From Chloroflexota bacterium (GTDB taxonomy: Bacteria > Chloroflexota > Dehalococcoidia > Bin125), in contig JAPPJZ010000008.1 of NCBI GenBank assembly GCA_028874365.1, positions 118,155-182,154 on the forward strand: DNA of 64,000 bases, in the 5' to 3' direction. Position numbers and translations under genes: made by a program. Every line of letters begins with the position of its first letter. The stretch's first letter is position 1. This document shows, in pieces, positions 25,867 to 34,078 of the stretch. The notes beneath the pieces are model-generated. The model did not search any database. It saw nothing but the letters and a program-made list of their open reading frames with translations, and was not told the DNA's origin.

Positions 25867-27152
25867 TGCGCTACCGGATCGTCACGCTTGGCTGTCCCAA
25901 GAACACAACGGACTCGGATCGGATCGCGCGGACGCTGGAGCAGGCCGGTCATCGCGCCGTCGAGGATCGACGCAGCGCCGAACTGGTGATCCTCAATACC
26001 TGCGGCTTTATCGACGACGCGCGCGAGGAGTCGCGCCAGGCGGCGGAGATCCTTGGGGCGGAGCGGACTGGCGATCAGCAGGTAATCGTGACGGGTTGCT
26101 GGTCGCAGATCGAGCGGGAGCAGGTGATTGAAATCGATGGCATCGATGCCGCGTTTGGAATCGAGGCCTGGCGAGAGATCACCGAGCACGCCGGGGCGGT
26201 GGAGGCGGAGCGGGACATTCCCGAGACCTCGCTGGGAGTCGGGCCGTCTGCGTATCTGAAGATCTCGGACGGCTGTGCTCGACCGTGTACGTTCTGCAAC
26301 ATTCCCGGCATCAAGGGTCGCCAGTTCCGCAGCGCGCAGCCGGACGTGCTGGTGCGTGAGGCTCAGGATCTGGTCGGTCGCGGCGCTCGGGAGGTGGTAC
26401 TGGTGGCTCAGGACAGCACGGCCTACGGGGCCGAGTGGGGCGATGCGAACGGGTTGGCCCACTTGCTCGAGCGTCTCGCCGCCGAGTCGGGGGCGGAGTG
26501 GCTGCGGTTGATGTATGCCTATCCCGGCTTTGTCACGCCGAGTCTGATCGAGGTGATGGCTCAGACGCCGCAGGTCTGCCACTACCTCGACATTCCCCTG
26601 CAACACGGTTCGCCGAGCGTGCTGAAGCGGATGAAACGGCCGCACAACATGGGGATGGTCCATGGGACGCTCGAGCGTCTGCGGGCGGCGATGCCGGACA
26701 TCGCGATCCGCACGACGTTCATTGTCGGATTCCCGGGCGAGACGGAGTCGGAGTTTGAGGAGTTGCTGGACTTCGTCGAGGAGGCGGCGTTCGACCGGGC
26801 CGGCGCGTTTATGTACTCGCCTCAGAACGGCACGCCGGCTGCGGACATGAACGAGCAGATTCCCGAACCGACCAAGCAGCGCCGGCATGAAGAGCTGATG
26901 GCCTTGTTGGCGGAGGTCTCGGCGGCGAAGAACGAGCAACAGGTCGGCAGAGCGCTGCCGATGCTGGTCGAGTCCGAGCCGGGTCAGACGACGGAGGACG
27001 GTGAGCCGATCATCGCGGGTCGGACGTATCGAGAGGCGGCGGAGGTGGACGGTCTGGTGTTTGCGCTTGGCGAGGGCAGTCCGGGGGACATGCCGACGGT
27101 GCGGATCGCCGAATCGCTCGGTCACGACCTCTGGGCGGAGCTCGTCGTCTAA
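25866..27152 (+). CDS. rimO: Ribosomal protein S12 methylthiotransferase RimO
   Basis: 428 aa radical-SAM methylthiotransferase. The N-terminal cluster cysteines are in TLGCPKNTTDSDR, NTCGFIDDAREES and VTGCW; the radical SAM motif CARPCTFCNIPGIKG is intact; a TRAM-like region closes the protein. RimO adds a methylthio group to an aspartate of ribosomal protein S12. GCPKN with NTCGFI separates RimO from MiaB and MtaB. Convergent with the DUF503 gene, sharing 4 bp at the stops (CTAA, 27149-27152). Confidence 0.93.
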   Translation: MRYRIVTLGCPKNTTDSDRIARTLEQAGHRAVEDRRSAELVILNTCGFIDDAREESRQAAEILGAERTGDQQVIVTGCWSQIEREQVIEIDGIDAAFGIEAWREITEHAGAVEAERDIPETSLGVGPSAYLKISDGCARPCTFCNIPGIKGRQFRSAQPDVLVREAQDLVGRGAREVVLVAQDSTAYGAEWGDANGLAHLLERLAAESGAEWLRLMYAYPGFVTPSLIEVMAQTPQVCHYLDIPLQHGSPSVLKRMKRPHNMGMVHGTLERLRAAMPDIAIRTTFIVGFPGETESEFEELLDFVEEAAFDRAGAFMYSPQNGTPAADMNEQIPEPTKQRRHEELMALLAEVSAAKNEQQVGRALPMLVESEPGQTTEDGEPIIAGRTYREAAEVDGLVFALGEGSPGDMPTVRIAESLGHDLWAELVV

Positions 27153-27442
27153 AGCGCGATCGTCTCGGTCCCGACCTCACCGACCTGACAATCCAGGCGT
27201 AGGTCTTCGATGAACGCCAGCGCCTTCTGCGCCGTCGCGTGGGAAATCTGCGAATCGGAGGCGATCGCGGCGAAGGCCAGCGTGGCCCGCCACGGATCGT
27301 TCTGGCTGTCGACCTCGGAGGCGGCCACCGGGAACTTGTTGCGCGTGCGCTGGATGACCTGCCGAACCACGGCCCGCTTGTCCTTGAGCGAGGCGGATTC
27401 GAAGATCAGCAGCTCCACGGTGAGGACCGTGACGAAGGTCAT
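27149..27442 (-). CDS. DUF503 (YlxP-like) protein
   Basis: 97 aa. FVTVLTVELLIFESASLKDK followed by RAVVRQVIQRTRNKFPVAAS and AFAAIASDSQ is the full DUF503 pattern. The family is usually found in the nusA-infB-rbfA region of Gram-positives and has been linked to ribosome assembly; here it follows scpB instead. ATG 27442 overlaps the scpB stop by 4 bp (ATGA), so translation is coupled. Confidence 0.85.
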   Translation of the reverse strand: MTFVTVLTVELLIFESASLKDKRAVVRQVIQRTRNKFPVAASEVDSQNDPWRATLAFAAIASDSQISHATAQKALAFIEDLRLDCQVGEVGTETIAL

Positions 27443-28020
27443 TCGTGTTCGTCCGACTCGAGCGGCAGAATCGACTGCTGGGCCGGTGGTTCGAGCTCGT
27501 CCAGCGGTGGGAGCTGGTCCAGGGCGGAGAGCCCGAAGTGATCGAGGAAGCGTGGCGTGACGCTCCACAACAGGGGCTGGCCGACGGTGTCGAGCCGACC
27601 GCTGGGCGCAATCAGATCGCGGGCGCGCAGCGAGCGAATCACGCTGGAGGCTCCGACGCCGCGAACCCGTTCGATCTGGTCTCGGGTGACTGGCTGGTGA
27701 TAGGCGATCACGGCGAGCGTCTCGAGGGCCGCCTTCGACAGTCGGGCGGGCGTGTCCAATCCCAGCAGGCGCTCGACGTAGGGCGCCGCCTCAGGCGCAG
27801 AGACCAGGGCGATGCCGCTGTCGTGCCTGCGCAGCCGGATGCCGCGATTGGGGTCCGACTCGATCTCGGTGAGCACCGCTTCGACCTGAGACTCGGTCAC
27901 GTTGGTGACGCGGGCCAGGGTGCGCAGGCTCGGCGGCGTTTCGGCCACGAGCAGCAACGCTTCAATCGTCTGATGCAGATTCTCGGGCGGCGGTAGCGGT
28001 TCGGTTGGTTCCGTCATCAT
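27439..28020 (-). CDS. scpB: Segregation and condensation protein ScpB
   Basis: 193 aa with two winged helices. The pattern NLHQTIEALLLVAETPPS ... AALETLAVIAYHQPVTRDQI ... RDLIAPSGRLDTVGQPLLW is typical. ScpB is the kleisin-binding subunit of the SMC-ScpAB chromosome condensation complex. scpA is not next to it. Its start overlaps the mtaB stop by 4 bp and its stop overlaps the DUF503 start, giving the tightly coupled order mtaB-scpB-DUF503. The last ~20 residues are acidic. Confidence 0.92.
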   Translation of the reverse strand: MMTEPTEPLPPPENLHQTIEALLLVAETPPSLRTLARVTNVTESQVEAVLTEIESDPNRGIRLRRHDSGIALVSAPEAAPYVERLLGLDTPARLSKAALETLAVIAYHQPVTRDQIERVRGVGASSVIRSLRARDLIAPSGRLDTVGQPLLWSVTPRFLDHFGLSALDQLPPLDELEPPAQQSILPLESDEHE

Positions 28021-29294
28021 CGGACCAACTCACCGATCAGGTTCGCTTCGTCGACGGATGTGATTCGCACGCTGCGCAATTGGTTGGTCAGATCTTCGCT
28101 CGACTCGACGCGAACCGGCAGATAGGTGTCTGTCAGTCCGGCCTGAGCATCCTCAAACAACACCGAGTCGATCGAGCCAAGCTGCTCCTCCAGGGCTTGC
28201 CGACGATGCTGCTCGCCCAGTTCACGCAGCTCGGCGGCGCGTGTTCGCTTGATATCGGGCGCGACGTCATCGTCCAACAGGGACGCCGAGGTCTGTGGTC
28301 GTTGCGAGTAGGGAAACACATGGACATCGGTGAATCGCAGATCGCGCATCATCGATACGGTGGCCTGGTGATCGTCGTCGGCCTCGCCTGGGAATCCGGC
28401 GATGATGTCGGTCGTGATCGATGCGCCGGGCACGGCGGTGCGAATCGCCTTGACCGCCCCGCGGAAGTCCGATGCTGAATACCGACGCCGCATGCGGGTG
28501 AGCACGGCGTCCGATCCACTCTGCAGCGCCAGGTGAAAGTGGCGGCACATCCGCGCGTCGTCCCAGCAGGCGAGCAGTTGCGGCGTGATGTCCTGCGGCT
28601 GAATCGAGGAATAGCGAATGCGTGGAGCGTCGGTCTCCGACAGCAATGCCTCGATTAGGGCGGCAGCGGTCGTACCATCCGAGCGGTCGCGGCCGTATGC
28701 GCCGGGCTGGGTGCCGGTCAGGACGATCTCCTGGACTCCTTCTTCCACGCGTTCGTGCGCCAGGCGGACTATCTCGTCGATGGGTATGGCTCGCTCGCGA
28801 CCGCGTACATAGGGCACGATGCAGAAGGCGCAGACGTCGTCGCAGCCCTCCTGGATCTTGATGAACGCCCGGGTTCGACCGACGCACTTGGTGAACCTCG
28901 CGGAGTCCGGCTGCACGCCCTCGAGGGCCGAGAGGACGGTCGAGGCGGCATCCTGCTTGCGCTCGTTGGGCAGCACCTCGATGTTCCCGAGCTTCGCAAG
29001 CGCAGCCGAGTCTCGTTCGGCGTAGCAGCCGGTGACGACGACGGGCGCGTGAGGCGAGAGCCTCTGCGCGAGTCGAACCAGGCGTCGGGCCTTGCGATCA
29101 GCGACGTGTGTGATCGTGCAGGTGTTGATCAGGAAGGCGTCAGCCCGGGATGGTCGATCGATGGTGACGCAGCCGTGGCGTTGGAGCTCCCGGGCGGCCT
29201 GTTGAGTTTCGGCCTGGTTCAGCTTGCAGCCCAGGGTCAGGGTCGCGACCACAGGCGCGGTCGATGAACGGGGGGAGGATGCACGCGGGCTCAT
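28017..29294 (-). CDS. mtaB: tRNA t6A37 methylthiotransferase MtaB-type
   Basis: 425 aa radical-SAM methylthiotransferase. The TLGCKLNQAETQ and NTCTITHVADRKARR motifs define the MtaB/YqeV group (MiaB has GCxMN). The radical SAM cysteines are in CDDVCAFCIVPYVRG, and a TRAM-like C-terminus (LPVRVESSEDL) is present. It makes ms2t6A at position 37 of ANN-decoding tRNAs. ATG 29294 gives MSPRASS; a short Ser/Arg-rich leader precedes the first strand. Divergent from a 43-codon gene. Confidence 0.9.
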   Translation of the reverse strand: MSPRASSPRSSTAPVVATLTLGCKLNQAETQQAARELQRHGCVTIDRPSRADAFLINTCTITHVADRKARRLVRLAQRLSPHAPVVVTGCYAERDSAALAKLGNIEVLPNERKQDAASTVLSALEGVQPDSARFTKCVGRTRAFIKIQEGCDDVCAFCIVPYVRGRERAIPIDEIVRLAHERVEEGVQEIVLTGTQPGAYGRDRSDGTTAAALIEALLSETDAPRIRYSSIQPQDITPQLLACWDDARMCRHFHLALQSGSDAVLTRMRRRYSASDFRGAVKAIRTAVPGASITTDIIAGFPGEADDDHQATVSMMRDLRFTDVHVFPYSQRPQTSASLLDDDVAPDIKRTRAAELRELGEQHRRQALEEQLGSIDSVLFEDAQAGLTDTYLPVRVESSEDLTNQLRSVRITSVDEANLIGELVR

Positions 29295-29337
29295 GCCCAA
29301 CTACGATACCGACAGGGAGCGGTAACGGAGGCGCGAC

Positions 29338-29469
29338 ATGGTAGAGATCGGTCTGGCAATCTTGTTCGTCAGCATTCTCGTCGCCGCCGACCGTGGACGC
29401 TACGACACGCTGAACGAGAAGATGCGCGACTTCGTCGATTGGCTCGATCGTCCCGAGGATCAGCAGTAG
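29338..29469 (+). CDS. 43-residue membrane-anchored small protein
   Basis: ATG 29338 to TAG 29469, with GGAGG 7 bp upstream. The product begins MVEIGLAILFVSILVAADRG, a short hydrophobic helix, then a charged amphipathic helix (DTLNEKMRDFVDWLDRPEDQ). The good ribosome site, the coding-like sequence and the placement in a divergent promoter region support a real small gene. No family is recognised. Confidence 0.55.
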   Translation: MVEIGLAILFVSILVAADRGRYDTLNEKMRDFVDWLDRPEDQQ

Positions 29470-29518
29470 GGCCGTCGACGCCCCCTGCTTGCCTGTGTCA
29501 CGCAGGTAACGGACATAA

Positions 29519-29570
29519 TTGACAACGCTGTACGTGCGTACTACCTTTTCACTAAACAGAACGTACGTAC
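29519..29570 (+). promoter_or_regulatory. Promoter with two phased palindromic operators
   Basis: TTGACA (29519-29524), exactly 17 bp, then TACCTT (29542-29547). The spacer holds the perfect palindrome GTACGTGCGTAC (29530-29541). A second, AACGTACGTAC with core GTACGTAC, lies at 29561-29571 just before the ribosome site. The palindrome centres are 31 bp apart, about three helical turns. This is an AT-richer island in a GC-rich region. The layout suits repression of the downstream zinc-ribbon gene by a dimeric regulator; which regulator is unknown. Confidence 0.55.
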
Positions 29571-29581
29571 AGGAAGCGAAG

Positions 29582-29812
29582 ATGTCGAGCAGCGCACCTG
29601 GCTCAACCTCCCGCCCAATCGCCCGCGGCGCCCAACTGCCGCTGATGCTCCAGCCGATTGACGCGCCCAGGGTTTCTTCGCCGCGACCGCGCCAGGGCAG
29701 TTCCGTTTGTCCGCGCTGCGCCGGTCCGACCGCGTCTCACGGACGCCGGGTGGTGTGCGTGATCTGCGGATTCGGCGCTCGACCGCGGATTGTCCGGCGG
29801 CACGTACGATAG
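29582..29812 (+). CDS. Small zinc-ribbon protein
   Basis: 76 aa. The first 40 residues are Ser/Pro/Arg-rich; the second half holds a C4 zinc ribbon, VCPRCAGPTASHGRRVVCVI-CG (CxxC, 13 residues, CxxC). The tail is basic (ARPRIVRRHVR), as in nucleic-acid-binding proteins. ATG 29582 is preceded by AGGAAG and the promoter described above. No family name fits; a small DNA or RNA-binding regulator is likely. Confidence 0.6.
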   Translation: MSSSAPGSTSRPIARGAQLPLMLQPIDAPRVSSPRPRQGSSVCPRCAGPTASHGRRVVCVICGFGARPRIVRRHVR

Positions 29813-29816
29813 AGCC

Positions 29817-30002
29817 GTGACCATCCTCATTGCGATCGTCGTCCTGGCGGTGGTGATCACCGTCCTCTACATGCGCGGCCTCCTGAGCCTCGACAATCTG
29901 GCGGCGTTTTATCGGCGGATCCGGCTGGCGCTCCTGCTGGCGGTCGTGGCCATTCTGATCATCGGCATCCTGCGCATTCTCGGGATCGGCACGGGCGACT
30001 GA
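29817..30002 (+). CDS. 61-residue membrane protein
   Basis: GTG 29817 start, 4 bp after the zinc-ribbon stop. Two hydrophobic helices (TILIAIVVLAVVITVLYM and ALLLAVVAILIIGILRILGI) flank a short basic loop (FYRRIR). The stop lies 3 bp before the glycerate kinase ATG. A CGTACG core at 29803-29808, like the operator sites upstream, sits just before its start. Function not recognised. Confidence 0.6.
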   Translation: MTILIAIVVLAVVITVLYMRGLLSLDNLAAFYRRIRLALLLAVVAILIIGILRILGIGTGD

Positions 30003-30005
30003 ACG

Positions 30006-31124
30006 ATGCGCATCGTGGTCGCGCCGCAGGAGTTCAAGGGCAGCCTGACGGCGGTGGAAGCGACGGCCGCACTTCGGCGCGGCGTCGAAGCGGTGTTCCC
30101 CGACGCCGTGATCGACAGCACGCCGATGGCGGACGGCGGGCCCGGCACGGTCGAGGCGATCGTTGATGCCGCGCGCGGTCGGACGTCAATCGCGCGAGTG
30201 GATGGGCCGCTGGGCACGCCGGTGGACGCGCGCTGGGGACGTATCGATGACGGTCGGTCCGCCGTCATCGAAATGTCCGCCGCGTCCGGCCTGAGCCTGC
30301 TGGACACCGATCAACTCGACCCAAAACGTGCTTCGACCCACGGCACCGGACAACTGATCACGCACGCGCTCGACGCCGGGGTGGAGCGCATCCTCGTGGG
30401 GGTCGGCGGCAGCGCGACCAACGACGGCGGCGCGGGGATGGCGGAAGCGCTGGGCGCAGTCCTGCTCGACGACGCGGGAAAGCGGTTGCCTCCCGGTGGG
30501 GCGGCGTTGGCGAGACTGGCGCGGATCGATGTCGGCGAGCTGGACTCAAGACTTCGATCGGTCGACGTGACGGTCTTGTGTGACGTGCAGAATCCACTGC
30601 TGGGTCCCGAAGGTGCGAGCGCCGTCTTCGGCCCGCAGAAGGGCGCAGATCCGACGTGCGTCGCTCTCCTGGACCGCGCGTTGGCCAACTTCGCCGCGAT
30701 TGTCGAGCGCGACCTCGACGCAAACGTCGCCGAGATCCCCGGCGCCGGAGCGGCCGGAGGACTAGGCGCCGGCCTGCTGGCCTTCTGCGGCGCGACATTG
30801 CAGTCCGGCTTTGCCGCCGTCTCCGAGGCGGTGCAGTTGGCTGAGCGGATTGCCAAGGCCGACTTGGTCATCACCGGCGAGGGGCGTCTGGATACTCAAT
30901 CGGCCTACGGAAAAACGGTGGCCGGTGTGGGTGCGCTCGCAAAGGACGCGAACGTCCCATGCCTCGCGGTTGCAGGCCTCGTCGAGGGCTCCGCGAAGCT
31001 GCCGGGACTACTGGACCGCGAGGCGTCGACGCCGCCGGGGATGTCAGTTGATGAGGCCATGTCGCGGGCCGACGAGTTGGTCTCGGCTGCGGTGGAGCGG
31101 TTGCTGCGTCGCTACTCGAGATAG
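30006..31124 (+). CDS. Glycerate kinase (GlxK/GarK family)
   Basis: 372 aa. MRIVVAPQEFKGSLTAVEAT, STPMADGGPGTVEAI, HGTGQLITHALDAG and VGVGGSATNDGGAGMAEALG are the family's substrate and nucleotide loops; a later ITGEGRLDTQSAYGKTVAGV motif completes the set. It phosphorylates D-glycerate (usually to 2-phosphoglycerate in this type), linking glyoxylate or serine breakdown to glycolysis. ATG 30006. The end overlaps the convergent metallopeptidase gene by 13 bp. Confidence 0.92.
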   Translation: MRIVVAPQEFKGSLTAVEATAALRRGVEAVFPDAVIDSTPMADGGPGTVEAIVDAARGRTSIARVDGPLGTPVDARWGRIDDGRSAVIEMSAASGLSLLDTDQLDPKRASTHGTGQLITHALDAGVERILVGVGGSATNDGGAGMAEALGAVLLDDAGKRLPPGGAALARLARIDVGELDSRLRSVDVTVLCDVQNPLLGPEGASAVFGPQKGADPTCVALLDRALANFAAIVERDLDANVAEIPGAGAAGGLGAGLLAFCGATLQSGFAAVSEAVQLAERIAKADLVITGEGRLDTQSAYGKTVAGVGALAKDANVPCLAVAGLVEGSAKLPGLLDREASTPPGMSVDEAMSRADELVSAAVERLLRRYSR

Positions 31125-31543
31125 GGCGTGCGCCGCTCGGTCAGATTGATCGCACCGCGCACGTGGTTTCTCGGCGGGGGCGCGATCCCGATCTCATCGA
31201 GCCGGTCGTCATCGATCCCGAAGTGATGGGCCACTTCGTGCAGCACGGTCTCGCGCACCTGCTCGACCACCTCTTCTTCGCTGCGGCAGATGCTCTCGAT
31301 CGGCTGCTGATAGATCATGATCCGGTCGGGCAGGGTTTCGCCGTACCAGCCTCGGCTGGTCAGCGGACGGCCGACGTAGAGGCCGAGCAACGTTTGCCGA
31401 GGCCCGAGGCCGAGCGACTCGAGCTCCTCCTCGGTGGGCTGATTGCGCAGGAGGATGACCACGTTCTCCATGCGATCGGCGAGTTCTTCCGGAATCTCGT
31501 CGAGGGCACGCTGAACTAGGCGGCGAAATCGCGAGCGGCGCAT
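31112..31543 (-). CDS. Small zincin-like metallopeptidase family protein
   Basis: 143 aa. The zinc motif HEVAHHFGIDDDRLDEIG (HExxH plus a downstream Asp/Glu) is intact, preceded by PDRIMIYQQPIE, matching the short metallopeptidase family (PF06262-like) common in Actinobacteria and Chloroflexota. It is cytoplasmic with no signal peptide. ATG 31543 (MRRSRFRRLVQRALDEIP) is the family start. Substrates are unknown. It lies 4 bp downstream of the PBP gene on the same strand and may be in its operon. Confidence 0.8.
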   Translation of the reverse strand: MRRSRFRRLVQRALDEIPEELADRMENVVILLRNQPTEEELESLGLGPRQTLLGLYVGRPLTSRGWYGETLPDRIMIYQQPIESICRSEEEVVEQVRETVLHEVAHHFGIDDDRLDEIGIAPPPRNHVRGAINLTERRTPYLE

Positions 31544-31547
31544 TGGA

Positions 31548-33941
31548 TCAAGGTACCCAGTTGTTGAGAATGGTGCCCTCGAGGACGCGTCGGACGACGG
31601 GGCCTGCGTCATCGGAGCCGGAGCGGGCACTGTCTAGCACGACCGCTACCACGAGGCGGGGCTCCTCAAAGTTGGCCCATCCGACGAACCAGACGTTGTT
31701 GAGGGACCGTTCGTCCGCCTCTTCGTCATCTTCCTCCGCCGGATCCTGATCGGAGTCCTCGCTGTTGAGCTCAACCTCGATCTCCTGCTGTTGCTGGGTT
31801 TCGTCGGCTGCGTCTTGTTCGAGGTCCTCGAGGGCCTCCGGATCCAGGATCTGTTCTTCGGACGTGCCGGACTTGCCGGCGACCCTGAGGACGCTGTCCT
31901 GATACACGTAGAAGCCCGTTCCATAGGGCTGGGAGATGGTCGTCCGCAGCGCGGCCTGTAGCTGTTCCAGCGTGTCGGCTGAGACGGGCAGGACGCTGAT
32001 CGAGCGTCGCTGGGTCACGGTCGGCGGTTGGCCGGCGGGTTCGATCGATAGGGCGATGATGGGCGTATTGACCACGCCGTTGGTTGCGACGGCGGCGTAG
32101 GCGTTGGCCATCTGCAACGCCGTGGCGGCCACGAATCCCTGACCGATGCTCATGTTGATCGTGTCGCCTGTGTACCAGGCTTCGTCGAGCTGCGCGGTCT
32201 TCCAGGAGGGTCCCGGACTGACGCCGCTTTCCTCGTTCAGACCGATGATCCCTGTTGGTTGTCCGAAGCCGAACCCGGACGCGACGGCAGGCAAGAGATC
32301 TTCGTCGATCCGGTCCAGGGTCAAGCCGACCTCGTAGAAGACGGTGTTGCACGATTCGGCCAGCGCCTGGGAGAGCGTGATGCGGCCCTGGTCTGTGTCT
32401 TTCCAGTTGCGTAACGGCTCATCGCCGATCTTCATCCACTGAGCGGGACAGGAGACACGGTCGGCGATTTCGTAACCGCCGCCCTCGAGCGCGGCCGCCA
32501 GGGTGACGGTCTTGAACGTCGAGGCGGGCGCATAGACCTGTTCCACGGCACGATTGATGAACGGCTGGCGCTCGTCGAAGAAGTAGGTCTCGTACTCCGC
32601 CTGGGTCACGCCGTCCACGATCGTGTTCGGATCGATGCGGGGATACGAGGCCATCGCCAGCACGTGTCCGCTGCGCGGGTCGATCGCGACGACCGCGCCC
32701 GACTCTTCGCCCAGCGCTTCCTCGGCCAGCTGCTGGACGCGGACATCGATCGTCAGCCGGATGTCGGCGCCGGGACTTGCGGGTCGGCTGATGATTTCGC
32801 GCACCCGGCGGCCGATCCCGTCGACGATCAGCAGGCTGCCGCCGCGCCGACCAGCGAGCGCGCGTTCGAAGGCCTGCTCAATGCCGTCGCGGCCGACCCA
32901 GTCGCCGGCGCGATAACCCTCGACGAACCATTCCGCCAGCTCTTCGGGGTTGATCTCCTGCAGATAGCCGACGACATGGGAAGCGAGGCCGCCAAACGGA
33001 TAGAAGCGGCGCGGCTCGCGGGTCACCAGGATGCCTTCGGAGGCAAGCTGTTCAAACTCGGCGATCACTTCTGCCGACGTGTCGAGCGCCAACTCCGCTA
33101 CGCGTATGAACTGATAGGAGGGCACGTCCTGGTAGATGATCGCGCGGACATCCTCTTCCTCGAGGCCGACCCGGTTCGTGAAGAAGTTGAGCACGAACTC
33201 CTCATCCGAGATCGAGTCCCAGTGAACGCCAACGATCACGATTTCCGTCTCGCCGGCCAGGACCACGCCGTTTCGGTCGAGGATTCGTCCTCGGGTCGGC
33301 GTCTCCACCAGCGTTCTGATCAGGTAGCCGGGCGAGCCGAGTCCGTGGAACATGAGGTCGGGCGTCCAGTTGACGACCCAGTGCGGCTGTCGCAGCGTTC
33401 GCGCCTGGACGATCTCCTCGATCTCGCCGAAGAAGGTGGTCTGGTAGCGCAGGATGACCTCGTGCGACGAGGCGTTTTCGTCCTCCTGGGGCACGACTTC
33501 CCAGGTGAATCCGCCGATCGTGGCCTCCGCCCAGACGTCCTGGTAGCGCTGCACAAACGCTTCGGCCGAGATCGCTTCTTTCGTTTCGGTCGATGTCCGC
33601 TGATAGGCGCTCAGCAGGTCGCCGGTGGCGACGAGGTGGAAGAAGCTTTGCACGGCGAAGCGGGCGCTGGGAGGCGCGACATCGAGATTCTCGAGTTCTT
33701 GCGCGGGAGGGATATAGGTCCCGTCGGCCGACTCCGCTGAGCCATCGCCCTGGGCGGTGGTCGCAGCCTCCTGCTCGGCCGGCGTGGGCTGTTCGTCGGC
33801 AGGCGGGGGGAAGTGTTTCGACAGATCGCGTTCTGATTCGCCGCCGAAGATGCAGCCGCTCAGCACGAGCGCGCCAACGATCAGCAGCGCTGACAACCAT
33901 ACGCCCGATGTCAGGTTTCGCAGTGGTGGCACGTCGCCCAT
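31548..33941 (-). CDS. Lipid-anchored class B penicillin-binding protein with MecA-type N-terminal domain
   Basis: 797 aa. A lipoprotein signal ends in LVLSGC (about residue 30), then a Pro/Glu/Gln linker. Next is an NTF2-like MecA_N region (ARFAVQSFFHLVATGDLLSA), a dimerisation domain (TRGRILDRNGVVLAGE), and a transpeptidase with SxxK in PASTFKT, SxN in AESCNT and KSGT in AGKSGTSEE. The catalytic serine set is complete, so it should cross-link peptidoglycan. Odd features are anchoring by lipid instead of a helix and an acidic/Gln-rich insert of about 50 residues just after KSGT. MecA_N is also found in PBP2a of resistant staphylococci, but here it is probably a housekeeping form. Confidence 0.9.
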   Translation of the reverse strand: MGDVPPLRNLTSGVWLSALLIVGALVLSGCIFGGESERDLSKHFPPPADEQPTPAEQEAATTAQGDGSAESADGTYIPPAQELENLDVAPPSARFAVQSFFHLVATGDLLSAYQRTSTETKEAISAEAFVQRYQDVWAEATIGGFTWEVVPQEDENASSHEVILRYQTTFFGEIEEIVQARTLRQPHWVVNWTPDLMFHGLGSPGYLIRTLVETPTRGRILDRNGVVLAGETEIVIVGVHWDSISDEEFVLNFFTNRVGLEEEDVRAIIYQDVPSYQFIRVAELALDTSAEVIAEFEQLASEGILVTREPRRFYPFGGLASHVVGYLQEINPEELAEWFVEGYRAGDWVGRDGIEQAFERALAGRRGGSLLIVDGIGRRVREIISRPASPGADIRLTIDVRVQQLAEEALGEESGAVVAIDPRSGHVLAMASYPRIDPNTIVDGVTQAEYETYFFDERQPFINRAVEQVYAPASTFKTVTLAAALEGGGYEIADRVSCPAQWMKIGDEPLRNWKDTDQGRITLSQALAESCNTVFYEVGLTLDRIDEDLLPAVASGFGFGQPTGIIGLNEESGVSPGPSWKTAQLDEAWYTGDTINMSIGQGFVAATALQMANAYAAVATNGVVNTPIIALSIEPAGQPPTVTQRRSISVLPVSADTLEQLQAALRTTISQPYGTGFYVYQDSVLRVAGKSGTSEEQILDPEALEDLEQDAADETQQQQEIEVELNSEDSDQDPAEEDDEEADERSLNNVWFVGWANFEEPRLVVAVVLDSARSGSDDAGPVVRRVLEGTILNNWVP

Positions 33942-34078
33942 GCCCGGCTTGTCCGCTCACCCCGCTCCAACCCACATTACCAGCGATTCGGCAGGTGGGC
34001 GGGTCGGAGTCGATCCGAGCAGGCGTTAGACTTGATTCGATTGCACGAACCAGGGATGACCCGCAGAAGGGGTTCAGC

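Noticed and set aside
31548..33941. Acquired beta-lactam resistance gene (mecA)
   Set aside because: MecA_N domains occur in many housekeeping PBPs, and base composition and neighbours do not suggest transfer.
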